Of a stretch of DNA of 64,000 nt, positions 44,369-53,873 are shown piece after piece. Source of the DNA: Bacteroides sp. Its GTDB lineage: Bacteria; Bacteroidota; Bacteroidia; Bacteroidales; Muribaculaceae. Under the pieces are notes generated by a model. That model was not told the DNA's origin. It searched no databases and worked only from the letters and a program-made list of their open reading frames with translations. How positions within the stretch are numbered: the first letter of the stretch is position 1; each line of letters starts with the position of its first letter. The translations under genes were made by a program, and so were the position numbers. The stretch lies in the NCBI GenBank assembly GCA_014802335.1, contig JAAVCL010000021.1, positions 19,956 through 83,955 on the forward strand, written 5' to 3'.

Positions 44369-44386
44369 CAAGCTTATGAAGGATTA

Positions 44387-45400
44387 TTATACAGTCTTTT
44401 CAAGAAGATAGGGGTTATATTCGCCCCATTTTTCGATAGGAGGCATGATGCCGAGAGCGATCACCTCGTCGCGGAGTGTGCAAAGATGTTTGTAGCTTTC
44501 TTCAAGTTCTTCCTGTTCCTTGGCAGTGCCGGTTACAGGTTTGAATGTAGCGCCGTCTTTGGTGATGGTAGTTTCCATAGCCATCATGATGTTATGGAAT
44601 TTATCATCGTTCACATATACACCTGCAGGCCATTTGAAAGCCGGGCCACCCATTGCTGCAGCTATCATCTCGATTGAAAGGTAAGCGGGGCTCTGGAATG
44701 AGCTGCGGCCGCGGAGTTCGATAATATTCTTACCGCCCTGGATTACGCGAACCTTAAGATCTTCCCAATCTTTTTCAGGAATTGCACCGGTTTCGATAAG
44801 TTCTGTAAGAGGCTTGCCGTCTACTGTTACGGTTGAAGCAAATACAGCCATCTGCTCGCCATGACCACCGTATGTGCGTGCATTTACAACCTTATCGGGA
44901 GAAATCTTGAAGTATTTTGCAAGTTCGTTGCGGAGACGGGTGCTGTCGAGACCGGCAAGTGTGGTAACGCAACCCGGTTTTACACCTGAGTAAAGAAGAG
45001 TTACAAGACCTGTGATATCGGCAGGGTTGAAGATAACTACAATCTGCTTTACATCCGGGCAATATTTACGAACGTTCTTACCGAAATCTTCTGCAATCTT
45101 ACAGTTGCCGGCAAGAAGATCTTCACGTGTCATGCCTGCCTTGCGCGGAGCACCACCCGACGATACGATATATTTTGCATCTGTAAAGGCCTTCTCGATA
45201 TCATCAGTAAAAGTAAGATTCAGGCCATCGAAACCACACTGAAGAAGCTCTTCTGCAACACCTTCAAGACCTTTTGCGTAGGGGTCGTAAAGGCAAATGT
45301 TGGGGGTAAGGCCCATCATGATGGCTGTCTGAGCCATGTTTGAACCGATCATGCCGGCTGCACCGACAATAAGAAGTTTTTCGTCTGTTAAGAAATTCAT
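44387..45400 (-). CDS. mdh: Malate dehydrogenase
   Basis: 337 residues. Rossmann start LLIVGAAGMIGSNMAQTAIMMGL, Asp for NAD recognition in ICLYDPYAKG, then SSGGAPRKAGMTREDLL (mobile loop), VVIFNPADITG, STRLRNELAKYF and ARTYGGHGEQMAVF (His of the catalytic pair). Interconverts oxaloacetate and malate in the reductive branch that ends in succinate and propionate in Bacteroidales. It has its own terminator. Confidence 0.94.
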   Translation of the reverse strand: MNFLTDEKLLIVGAAGMIGSNMAQTAIMMGLTPNICLYDPYAKGLEGVAEELLQCGFDGLNLTFTDDIEKAFTDAKYIVSSGGAPRKAGMTREDLLAGNCKIAEDFGKNVRKYCPDVKQIVVIFNPADITGLVTLLYSGVKPGCVTTLAGLDSTRLRNELAKYFKISPDKVVNARTYGGHGEQMAVFASTVTVDGKPLTELIETGAIPEKDWEDLKVRVIQGGKNIIELRGRSSFQSPAYLSIEMIAAAMGGPAFKWPAGVYVNDDKFHNIMMAMETTITKDGATFKPVTGTAKEQEELEESYKHLCTLRDEVIALGIMPPIEKWGEYNPYLLEKTV

Positions 45401-45763
45401 TGTTCTTTATATTTTGGGGTTTGTAATTTCTTTTGCGTCTTCATGAACAGATTTCTGCATCGTCTCTGCATTATTCCCGGATGTTTTTGACATTCATATC
45501 GGAATCAGCTTCAATTGCGATACTTGTTGTTACCGTGCACCTGTGCATTTCTGACTTCTCAGTTGCAAATATAACAAATTTTCCTTTATCAAATGGTTCT
45601 TCCTTTAATTTATTTTCAGTTTCTTTAGAATATTTGAATTTTAAGAAGAATATTTGAATTATTAAGATATTTCCAATTCGAAAAATCCACCCCAAAACTA
45701 AACCGTGGCCGACACCTCACCAAACGTATGCCGCGCCTACGGCGGTAACTTGCAGCGGACGAG
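45401..45763. other. Gap upstream of mdh with a 20-bp tandem duplication
   Basis: AT-rich stretch between mdh and the repeat cluster. AGAATATTTGAATTTTAAGA at 45627-45646 is followed directly by AGAATATTTGAATTATTAAGA. I see no gene here; two short frames overlap each other and carry no recognisable motif. Confidence 0.6.
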
Positions 45764-45897
45764 TGTAGGGACGTGCCACGTCTGAACGTTTTGACTGAGT
45801 ATTGCGGCGGACAAATGTAGGGACGTGCCACGTCTGAACATTACGGCGATGTAATGAGGACGGTGTTTGCCCAGACGTGGCACGCCATGTCCCTACA
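45764..45897. repeat. Cluster of family 1 palindromic repeats, two with short core
   Basis: Plus copies at 45764-45785 and 45816-45837 have a shortened core GACGTGCCACGTC. A minus copy at 45871-45897 has the full-length core GACGTGGCACGCCATGTC with one G-T pair. Confidence 0.88.
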
Positions 45898-46011
45898 CTC
45901 GTCTGGTAAAGTATGTTCCCAACTTTTGTCGCTATTCCTTCAATATAAACTGTTTTATAATAGCAATATACATTCCAAAAGTCCCTCGGAGATACTTATA
46001 TGGCGATTATG

Positions 46012-46062
46012 ATAAAAATGTGTGTACACAAACATTTCTGTTTCGTGTACACACATTTTTAT
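46012..46062. terminator. Strong terminator after the serpin gene
   Basis: An 18-bp perfect stem (ATAAAAATGTGTGTACAC and its complement) with a 15-base loop, T-rich on both sides. It is 17 bases from the serpin stop codon on the minus strand. Confidence 0.9.
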
Positions 46063-46078
46063 TTACTTTCTCGATTGT

Positions 46079-47332
46079 TTAAAGATTCTGTATTTGTCCC
46101 ATGAAAAGTATAGCGTTTGTTGACTTTTCTGAAATCACAAAATAGAAGGGACGGTTAAACACTATTGCTGTAGGTTGCGGACTATCAATACCTAATATCC
46201 AGTTTGCTCCTAAAGAGGCTCCTGCACCCTCGCAACCATCTTCTGATATGGAAAGACGTGTAGCGTGTATTATTCTGTTAAACTGAATTTCTTTATTCTC
46301 CGTGTTGGCTGAAAGAATATTTGGAAATGTAAGTTCGCTAAATTCGGGCAAATATTTTATCATATCGTCTTCGATATATTCGATATCAAACTTTGGCAAT
46401 TCAAGTTTGATATAGGATTCTGCTAAAGATTGGCTCAATGCTTTCCATTCAGCTAAAGTCGGGAAAGAGGTGGAACCTTCCGAAGGCAGAATAAAAGATA
46501 TTGAATACGTTTCGTTGCCAAAAGGAATATTTACCATTCTTTGGCCATTGAATTCGGCATTTCTTATATAACCTGTGGCGCACATGTAATCTACATTAGA
46601 TGTAAGGCCTGTTGCATTTTTAAACTCGTTTTTGCGGGTATCTTTAGTATCAAAAGGTGCACTCCAAAGACCATGAAAATAAATAGTGTTAAGAAGTGCA
46701 AGGGCGCAACCATTGTCCAGAGGTGTTTTTAGAAACTGCGGAATTAGTCCGTTGGTCTTTTCATTAATAAATGAATTTATCTTCAACATGCCATCCTCTC
46801 CGCCGGGGTTTTCATTAATCAAAACGCCTTTGAAATATTCATTCAACACTTCAGAATACGAATTTTTTATAGTGTTTTGTGGGGCAGTCCATAAAGAATT
46901 GGAGAATGAACAGGTCACATTTTTATCAAGCTTGGGAAGTTTGGTCACAAACGCCTTGCAAAGCTCGTTGAGCTCGCTGAGGGCTTGTTGGTCTCCATTC
47001 CCGAGATTGAATCGTGTAAGTATGGCTTCCAGTCCTTCTATATCGGCTCCGTTAGACATTAAAGTCAGCAATTGAATCAAGCTGACGGGAGATATGCAAG
47101 CATTCGTTTCATCTTTGGATTGCTGAGCGATAGATTCCATAAGAGAGAAACTCATCTCATTCGCTGCATCTACTGCAGTTCGTCCTTTGCTGCTGATTTC
47201 AAGAGTAGGGATCGTTTCTTCTGTTGGTTCGGTTTGCACTCCGTCAAAGTCATTATCGTTATCATTCGAGCAAGCTATTAACATTGGAAATGCCGCCAAA
47301 ATAATAAGGCTGTAAAGAGCTTTTAATTTCAT
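46079..47332 (-). CDS. Serpin, lipoprotein-anchored
   Basis: 417 residues with lipobox LIAC (Cys21) and an acidic Asp/Asn linker, so it is tethered outside the cytoplasm. The serpin fold follows: NACISPVSLIQLLTLMSNGA, LNTIYFHGLWSAPFDTKDT, VDYMCATGYIRNAEFNGQRMVNIPF, and the C-terminal VFNRPFYFVISEKSTNAILFMGQI. The reactive loop begins EDGCEGAGASLGANWIL; small residues at P12-P9 are compatible with an inhibitory serpin. The loop is about four residues longer than alpha-1-antitrypsin; the family spacing puts P1 near Leu380 with Ile at P2. It is directly downstream of a C10 cysteine protease gene, which is a candidate target. Confidence 0.93.
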   Translation of the reverse strand: MKLKALYSLIILAAFPMLIACSNDNDNDFDGVQTEPTEETIPTLEISSKGRTAVDAANEMSFSLMESIAQQSKDETNACISPVSLIQLLTLMSNGADIEGLEAILTRFNLGNGDQQALSELNELCKAFVTKLPKLDKNVTCSFSNSLWTAPQNTIKNSYSEVLNEYFKGVLINENPGGEDGMLKINSFINEKTNGLIPQFLKTPLDNGCALALLNTIYFHGLWSAPFDTKDTRKNEFKNATGLTSNVDYMCATGYIRNAEFNGQRMVNIPFGNETYSISFILPSEGSTSFPTLAEWKALSQSLAESYIKLELPKFDIEYIEDDMIKYLPEFSELTFPNILSANTENKEIQFNRIIHATRLSISEDGCEGAGASLGANWILGIDSPQPTAIVFNRPFYFVISEKSTNAILFMGQIQNL

Positions 47333-47378
47333 ATTTTAATTGTTTTGTTAGTTATTGTCTAAATTAATTATTATATTG

Positions 47379-48575
47379 TTATTTATTGGGGATAAAATCA
47401 TATAATATTTTTAAATCTCCGAAATGATATTGTATAGGCGATATGTCCTTTTCTGAATCAGGCTTGACTAACGTCCCTCCAATCATATCATCCTTTTGAA
47501 GTAGGAAGTAGCCATTATTAGTACCATTCCAGCCCCAGACGCAGTGTAAATAATAAGATAACTGGTAATCAGGTTCTGTGGATATGTAAGTTCGTTTTAA
47601 AATATATCCGCCATCTAATATCCACATGTGGCCACCGGCAGAACACATTCCTCCAATTAATACTGGTCGATTACTGGAGAGTTGAGGATATATTTTATTA
47701 ACGTCAAAATTTCCTTCTTTAGCATTTATATATCCCAATTTATTGATTATTCGGGCTACAAATTCAGAGTCAGCTTTTACACTTGTTTGATAAACTCCAT
47801 AGCTTGCGTTCAAATATTGTTTTCTACCTATAACTTCGAAAAGTCGCTTCCAACCATCATTTTGAGGGTCGGATTGCATTTCGTTCATATCTAATTTATA
47901 ATCTTCGATATTCTGAGGCCAACCATGATATCCCATTAAAGTTCCAACAGCTAACGGCACACATCCTATTACAGCTTGTTCTCCTGAGACAGTATAACAG
48001 TATTTATTATATGGAGAACTTTGGTGGAATTGAGTCATAAATCCTTTTAATAAAGGTTGGCAGGGACTGATTATTACACTCTGTATCGGAGGAGGTACAA
48101 CAGTAGAATCGTTTTTGATGATACCTTTATCTGAGGTGTAAGCATGTTGCAAATAATCGTTAATATACCAACTTAGTGAAGGATTCTGAAGCGTGTCAGA
48201 TAAATGGAGGTGACCTTCATTACTTATTGCATATACTGTATTGTCATGTTTAACAGCAGAGACAATAGCAAACCCTTCATCATTATCAAAATTGAGAACA
48301 TAGTATGCTAAATTACTTGATAGATTCTCATTTGAGCGTGTAGATTTAAATCGAATTGTTTCGTAATCCGCTAACTTAAAATCATCGCTTCTTGATTCCT
48401 TAGTGACAAAAACTTGTTGATAGTGAACTCTTGCTATTTCGGAAGCTTCCTGAATAGAGATTACATCTTCAACCTTCTTAATATCCGTTGATAATTGCAT
48501 TTCTTGCTGACTGCACGACACAAAACCAATTATTGTCATACAACAGCAAAAATAACTTTTTAAATTTTTTTTCAT
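47379..48575 (-). CDS. C10-family (streptopain-like) cysteine protease, lipoprotein
   Basis: 398 residues. Lipobox FVSC (Cys21), then an inhibitory propeptide region (ISIQEASEIARVHYQQVF, FAIVSAVKHDNTVYAISNEG) typical of the C10 N-terminal domain. The catalytic Cys205 lies in EQAVIGCVPLAVGTLMGYHGWP and the catalytic His316 in GGHMWILDGG, followed by VWGWNGTNNGYFLL. All catalytic features are intact. C10 proteases are secreted virulence or feeding enzymes (SpeB, interpain A) and are made as zymogens. The serpin gene follows after 46 bases, so both are probably on one mRNA. Confidence 0.93.
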   Translation of the reverse strand: MKKNLKSYFCCCMTIIGFVSCSQQEMQLSTDIKKVEDVISIQEASEIARVHYQQVFVTKESRSDDFKLADYETIRFKSTRSNENLSSNLAYYVLNFDNDEGFAIVSAVKHDNTVYAISNEGHLHLSDTLQNPSLSWYINDYLQHAYTSDKGIIKNDSTVVPPPIQSVIISPCQPLLKGFMTQFHQSSPYNKYCYTVSGEQAVIGCVPLAVGTLMGYHGWPQNIEDYKLDMNEMQSDPQNDGWKRLFEVIGRKQYLNASYGVYQTSVKADSEFVARIINKLGYINAKEGNFDVNKIYPQLSSNRPVLIGGMCSAGGHMWILDGGYILKRTYISTEPDYQLSYYLHCVWGWNGTNNGYFLLQKDDMIGGTLVKPDSEKDISPIQYHFGDLKILYDFIPNK

Positions 48576-49643
48576 AAATACTTAATTTTAGAGTAATATA
48601 TGTGAAGGTTATTATTAGTTTCCAGTTTTACGGTAAAATTTACCAAAGTCGTTTAAAATTAAATTAATACGAAAATTAGTTATATAAATGAATCTTCTCT
48701 TTGGTTAGTAAGATTTAAGTCTGAGCAGATAAACTAATAGCACGGCTTGCCTCTATGTTCAATCTTTATTCTCTCCGCATTTTCTGTAAGAAGCTAATAA
48801 GGAAGTATCCCCCTACCTATAAGTTGAGAATTTCAAATAGCTCATCTGTGAGCCGTATAGGACTTCCTTGATTATTTCGACTTAAGAAAATTTCTGAATT
48901 TCAAAGTAATTCAGAAAAATAAATCTAAGGTTAACTCTGTGATACGATAAGCTGACGCTGAAACACCGCTAATTATATCAACTATTAAGTTTCGTAAAGT
49001 GAAGAATCTATGTTAGTATATTGATATTTTTTCTCGTATTATAAGGTGTTTATAAACAGTTTAATCTTTTTCATATCTGATATAATTATTAGGTTTTTGC
49101 AAATGTAAGAAATTTTAATTGTATAAGCAAAAAATCGTTTAATTTTTTTATAAATCCTAAAATTATTTAAATTTATTTTATTTGAAGTTGATTTTTTAGT
49201 ATTTTGAGTCACTTCAATTATTTTATTAGTTGCATATCAATAGCGGTATTTCGAATGGATTATACACGCTTGAATTTATTTATGATGAGATGCTTAATAA
49301 TATAAGATTCTATTTTTAATAAGTAGGTGACAAAAAATAATGAAAGATAATACGCTGTTAATTTATTAGATGATTTGAGCTTTATTTCAAGTTGTTCACA
49401 ACCGATTTAGAAAACATATATGAGTTGTTTCTTGGCGAATGTTTAATATATAAAAAGTGGGATGCAAAAGTGGTTAAGTAAAAATAACAATTTGCGCAAA
49501 CTGTAAAAGATAAAAATATATTAGTTGTTAAGACTATTTTTTTTGTGTGGAGTTTTAATTTTCTTTATTGGATTTTTATTTATATATTTGTAAGTTGTTA
49601 ATTTTGGGCAATTTCATTGGAGATTGTTCATACAAAGAAATCA
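48576..49643. other. Long gene-poor region upstream of the C10 protease and radA
   Basis: About 1.07 kb, strongly AT-rich. A degenerate GTTTAAACGACTT motif lies at 48646-48658 (inverted). At 48799-48869 there is a nested hairpin: AAGGAAGT pairs with ACTTCCTT and encloses GCTCA-tctg-TGAGC (48840-48853). A further perfect stem TTTCTGAATT / AATTCAGAAA lies at 48891-48917. A short plus-strand frame, 48755-48871, could encode 38 residues (MFNLYSLRIFCKKL...). A -7-like TATATTTG at 49583-49590 probably belongs to radA. Nothing else is identified. Confidence 0.5.
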
Positions 49644-51008
49644 ATGGCAGTAAAAACTAAAACCGTATATCTTTGCTCCAACTGTGGCTATGATTCGCCA
49701 AAGTGGCTGGGTAAATGCCCGGCTTGTGGGGAGTGGAACAGTTTTGTAGAGGAAAAAATAGGTGTTTCCAAATCGAAATCGGGTCGCGGTGCGCTTGTGA
49801 AAAGCTCGGCTCCGGTGAAGCTTTCGGAGATTGTTACTTCCAACGAACAGAGAATACGCATGCCTTCTGAAGAGCTTAACAGAGTGCTCGGGGGTGGACT
49901 CGTAACCGGAAGCCTCACCCTCATCGGCGGCGAGCCGGGAATTGGAAAATCTACATTGTTGCTTCAGAACATTCTCTCGATTAGAAATAGAAAGATTCTT
50001 TATGTGTCGGGTGAGGAGTCGGCTTCGCAATTAAAGTTGAGGGCCGACAGACTCGGTAAACTTTCCGACAATACATATATATTGTGTGAAACCGGATTGG
50101 AAGCCATTTTTACTCAACTGGAAAACATTGAACCCGATTTGGTTGTGATCGATTCTATCCAGACCATTTGTTCGAGTGAGATTGAATCTGCTGCCGGAAG
50201 CGTGTCGCAAGTCAGAGAATGTGCATCTTCGTTGCTTAGATTCGCCAAGGAGTCGGATGTGCCTGTTATTCTTGTGGGCCATATAAATAAGGATGGTGCC
50301 ATAGCCGGCCCAAAGGTGTTGGAACATATTGTCGACACTGTTCTTCAGTTTGAGGGCGATCGGCAGTATCTTTTCCGTATCCTGCGAAGCATTAAAAATC
50401 GTTTTGGCTCCACCTCTGAAATCGGAATTTATGAGATGGTGCAAAAAGGATTGCGTGAAGTAAAAAATCCTTCAGAAATGCTGCTTTCCGATAATCGCGA
50501 GGAGGAAATGAGTGGAATTGCTATCGGTGTCACCATCGAAGGCGCCCGCCCATTTTTGGTTGAAGTGCAGGCGTTGGTTTCTTCGGCTGCTTACGGCACC
50601 CCCCAGCGTGCCGTTACAGGGTTCGACCAGCGAAGACTAAATATGCTTCTTGCAGTCCTTGAAAAGCGTGCCCGTTTCAAATTAGGTCAGAAAGATGTCT
50701 TTTTGAATATGGCCGGCGGAATAAAAATTATCGACCCTGCTATTGACCTGGCGGTGGTGGCGGCAGTTATGTCTTCTAATTTCGACCTCACGATTCCGCG
50801 ACGCACCGCCTTTGTCGGCGAAGTCGGTCTTTCGGGCGAAATCAGAACCGTAACCCGCATCGAACAGAGGGTGTCGGAAGCTCAGAAACTCGGTTTTGAA
50901 ACCATCTACATTCCCTGTGGCAATCTAAAAGGCGTTAAAGATAAATTTTCAATTAAAATTATAGAAGTCTCCAAAGTAACCGATATGTTCAGGTCTTTAT
51001 TTGAGTAA
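49644..51008 (+). CDS. radA: DNA repair protein RadA
   Basis: 454 residues from the ATG at 49644 (MAVKTKTVYLCSNCGYDSPKW); a longer frame starts at 49617. Four-Cys zinc finger CSNCG...CPACG, Walker A GGEPGIGKST, the RadA-specific KNRFG motif (SIKNRFGSTSEIGIYEM) and a C-terminal Lon-like domain (AIGVTIEGARPFLVEVQALVSS, FVGEVGLSGEIRTV). RadA is a DnaB-like helicase promoting branch migration in recombination. Confidence 0.95.
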   Translation: MAVKTKTVYLCSNCGYDSPKWLGKCPACGEWNSFVEEKIGVSKSKSGRGALVKSSAPVKLSEIVTSNEQRIRMPSEELNRVLGGGLVTGSLTLIGGEPGIGKSTLLLQNILSIRNRKILYVSGEESASQLKLRADRLGKLSDNTYILCETGLEAIFTQLENIEPDLVVIDSIQTICSSEIESAAGSVSQVRECASSLLRFAKESDVPVILVGHINKDGAIAGPKVLEHIVDTVLQFEGDRQYLFRILRSIKNRFGSTSEIGIYEMVQKGLREVKNPSEMLLSDNREEEMSGIAIGVTIEGARPFLVEVQALVSSAAYGTPQRAVTGFDQRRLNMLLAVLEKRARFKLGQKDVFLNMAGGIKIIDPAIDLAVVAAVMSSNFDLTIPRRTAFVGEVGLSGEIRTVTRIEQRVSEAQKLGFETIYIPCGNLKGVKDKFSIKIIEVSKVTDMFRSLFE

Positions 51009-51057
51009 TGGCAGCAAAAAAGACGGACTATGGTTTAATATGTTAAAGTGTTCAGAA

Positions 51058-51720
51058 ATGTCAGTTATAGTCGATTATAAAAATGTGGAAGTGGATCGTG
51101 CCGAACACACCGTGCTGCACGACGTAACATTCAAAGTTGAGGAAGGGGAGTTCTGCTATCTGGTGGGACGTGTCGGTAGTGGCAAAAGTTCTTTGATGAA
51201 GACGATGTATGCAGATGTTGCGGTAAAAGAGGGAGATAAGGCAGACGTGCTCGGTTTTGACCTCCTGAATATCAAGAAAAAGAAAATTCCTTATCTAAGG
51301 CGCAGCATGGGCATTGTTTTTCAGGATTTCCAATTGCTTCAGGACCGTTCGGCTATGGCGAATCTAAGGTTTGTGCTTGAAGCGACAGGGTGGAAGAACA
51401 AGTCGGAAATAGAAGACAGGATAGCCGAAGTGTTGAAAGATGTCGGCATGGAAAACAAGGGGTATAAGATGCCTCATGAATTAAGTGGCGGCGAGCAGCA
51501 GAGAATTGTTATTGCACGTGCATTGCTCAATAACCCGAAACTGATTCTGGCCGACGAACCAACCGGTAACCTTGATCCCACCACCGGCTATCAGATCATG
51601 AAGTTAATGCACAGACTGAGCCAAAACGGAACAGCCGTGATTATGGCCACTCACAACATGCAGATGGTTGAGGATTTCCCTGCAAGAGTGATGCAGTGCA
51701 TTGACAAAAAGCTTGTTTAA
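51058..51720 (+). CDS. ftsE: FtsE-like ABC ATPase
   Basis: 220 residues from [20 protein letters not shown]; a longer frame overlaps the radA end. Walker [11 protein letters not shown]-loop VFQDFQLL, signature LSGGEQQR, Walker [14 protein letters not shown] and His switch ATHNM. The pattern [13 protein letters not shown] and length match FtsE, which with FtsX activates cell-wall hydrolysis at division. No ftsX is nearby; in Bacteroidota it is often encoded elsewhere. A lipoprotein-export (LolD-like) ATPase is the alternative. Confidence 0.78.
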   Translation: MSVIVDYKNVEVDRAEHTVLHDVTFKVEEGEFCYLVGRVGSGKSSLMKTMYADVAVKEGDKADVLGFDLLNIKKKKIPYLRRSMGIVFQDFQLLQDRSAMANLRFVLEATGWKNKSEIEDRIAEVLKDVGMENKGYKMPHELSGGEQQRIVIARALLNNPKLILADEPTGNLDPTTGYQIMKLMHRLSQNGTAVIMATHNMQMVEDFPARVMQCIDKKLV

Positions 51721-51996
51721 CAACACAAATTTGGCAAAAAGATTCGGATTCTCTCGTCCGGAGTCTCTGATCCGGACTGCAATTAAAGAAATATTTCGTT
51801 AAAAGTTTCCAAATAATTAAAAGTTTGTCTATATTTGTGGAGCTTTTCGCATCAACGCCGATAAGCCGACTGAATATTGTGAAGTTTCCGCATTTGAAAA
51901 AAGAATGAAAAACTTCATGATAGGGAAAATTAAGAAGCAGGAATATTATTTCCTGAGTTTAGACAACAATAGCTAATACCAATAAATACGCTTAAA

Positions 51997-53862
51997 ATGG
52001 CAGACAAAAAAGAAAACTTGTTCGACATGTTCTCGCCCGTAACCACCGAAGAGTGGAAGGCGAAGATTACAGCCGACCTGAAGGGCGCCGATTTCGATCG
52101 TAAACTCGTGTGGCGCACCAACGAGGGCTTCAATGTCCAGCCCTTCTATCGTCGCGAAGATCTTGAGGGTCTCCCCGCAATTGACACTTTGCCCGGAGAA
52201 TTCCCCTATTTGCGTGGCACCAGAGATAGCAATGATTGGCTCGTGCGTCAGGCTGTTCTCGGCGATAATGCAGAAGAACTCAATGATCATTCTCTCCACA
52301 TCCTGAATCGCGGCGTGGAATCACTCGGCATCAAATTGGGACGCAATATCCCCGTCTCAGACCTGAGTGTTGTGCTGAAAGGTATTGACCTTAAAAAAGT
52401 TGAAATCAATATATCTTGCTGTCCGGGCCGTGCCGTTGAGATGGCTGCCGAGCTTGTGAAGCTTATTAACGAGGCCGGGGCTGCCGATGAATTCCGCGGC
52501 TCTATTGCCTACGATCCTTTCAAACGTCTTCTCAAGAGAGGCCTTCCTTTCCCAAAAGACGCTGCTGCAGAAGGAAAGGCTCTTTTCGAAACAGTTAAGG
52601 AAATCAAAGGACTTCGCTGCTTTGCTGTCGACAGCTACAAACTCAATAATGCAGGTGCATATATCACTCAGGAACTCGGATACGCTTTGGCATGGGGTGC
52701 TGAATGGCTCTCTATGATGACCGATGCCGGTCTTTCGGTTGATGAAGTGGCATGCCGCATTAAATTCAACATGGGTATTTCTTCCAACTATTTCATGGAA
52801 ATTGCAAAATTCCGTGCTGCCCGTATGCTTTGGGCTGAAATAGTTAAAGCTTATAACCCCGAATGTGAATGTGCTTGCAAGATGGCTGTTCATGCTGTGA
52901 CAAGCATGTTCAACCAGACTATCTATGACTCGCATGTGAATCTTCTGCGCTCCATGACCGAAACCATGAGTGCAGCCTTGGCAGGTGTCAACTCTATCGA
53001 AACTCTTCCTTTCGATAAATGCTACAAGAAACCTGATGAGTTCAGCGAACGCATTGCCCGTAACCAGCAGTTCCTGCTGCGCGATGAATCTCATCTCAAC
53101 AAGGTGGTTGACCCCGCGGGTGGTTCCTATTATATTGAATCTCTCACAGCCTCTATTGCAAAACAGGCTTGGAAGGTATTTAATGAAGTTGAAGATAACG
53201 GCGGTTTCGACGCTATGCTCCGCAAGGGTGAAATCCAGGCTAAAGTTAACGAATCGGGCGTGAAACGTCACCTTGATGTGGCTCGCAGAAAAGAAATCCT
53301 TCTCGGCACCAACCAATATCCCAATTTCAATGAAATGGCACTCGACAAGATTCAAAATAACGAAGCGTGTGCGTGTGGCTGCGGATGTGCTGAAGAAACT
53401 CCGGTTGACGGTGCCGTGCAGTCACTTGACTTCGACCGCGCTGCCAGTCAATTTGAAAAACTTCGTCTTGATACCGAACGTGCAGCCAATCGCCCCAAAG
53501 TATTCATGCTGACAATCGGAAATCTTGCTATGCGTCTTGCACGTGCGCAATTCTCCGCTAACTTCTTCGGCTGCGCCGGTTATGAAATTATCGATAACAT
53601 CGGCTTCGAAACTGTAAAAGAAGGTGTTGACGCGGCTATCGAAAAGGGTGCTGACGTTGTGGTGCTCTGCTCGAGCGATGATGAATATGCCACTTTTGCT
53701 CCCGAGGCTTACAAGGAACTTAATGGCCGTGCAGTGTTTGTTGTGGCCGGTGCTCCTGCTTGCATGGACGAGCTTAAGGCTCAGGGCATCGAAAACTTCA
53801 TTCATGTGAAGGTGAACGTGCTTGACACTCTGATTGACTTCAATGCTAAACTCCTCAAATAA
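51997..53862 (+). CDS. mutA: Methylmalonyl-CoA mutase small (non-catalytic) subunit
   Basis: 621 residues with the mutase fold ([63 protein letters not shown]). The C-terminal domain ([33 protein letters not shown]) is a B12-binding fold without the DxHxxG cobalt ligand, as expected of the alpha/small subunit. Two Cys clusters are unusual: NPECECACK near residue 289 and [12 protein letters not shown] near 456. A candidate -7 box TATATTTG is at 51830-51837. Confidence 0.94.
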   Translation: MADKKENLFDMFSPVTTEEWKAKITADLKGADFDRKLVWRTNEGFNVQPFYRREDLEGLPAIDTLPGEFPYLRGTRDSNDWLVRQAVLGDNAEELNDHSLHILNRGVESLGIKLGRNIPVSDLSVVLKGIDLKKVEINISCCPGRAVEMAAELVKLINEAGAADEFRGSIAYDPFKRLLKRGLPFPKDAAAEGKALFETVKEIKGLRCFAVDSYKLNNAGAYITQELGYALAWGAEWLSMMTDAGLSVDEVACRIKFNMGISSNYFMEIAKFRAARMLWAEIVKAYNPECECACKMAVHAVTSMFNQTIYDSHVNLLRSMTETMSAALAGVNSIETLPFDKCYKKPDEFSERIARNQQFLLRDESHLNKVVDPAGGSYYIESLTASIAKQAWKVFNEVEDNGGFDAMLRKGEIQAKVNESGVKRHLDVARRKEILLGTNQYPNFNEMALDKIQNNEACACGCGCAEETPVDGAVQSLDFDRAASQFEKLRLDTERAANRPKVFMLTIGNLAMRLARAQFSANFFGCAGYEIIDNIGFETVKEGVDAAIEKGADVVVLCSSDDEYATFAPEAYKELNGRAVFVVAGAPACMDELKAQGIENFIHVKVNVLDTLIDFNAKLLK

Positions 53863-53873
53863 CCCGATATATC

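Noticed and set aside
44312..44677. 121-codon plus-strand frame over the mdh 3' end
   Set aside because: Antisense to mdh and its terminator; no motif.
52357..53355. Minus-strand open frame of 332 codons opposite mutA
   Set aside because: Antisense shadow of a conserved enzyme; composition follows the mutA codons.
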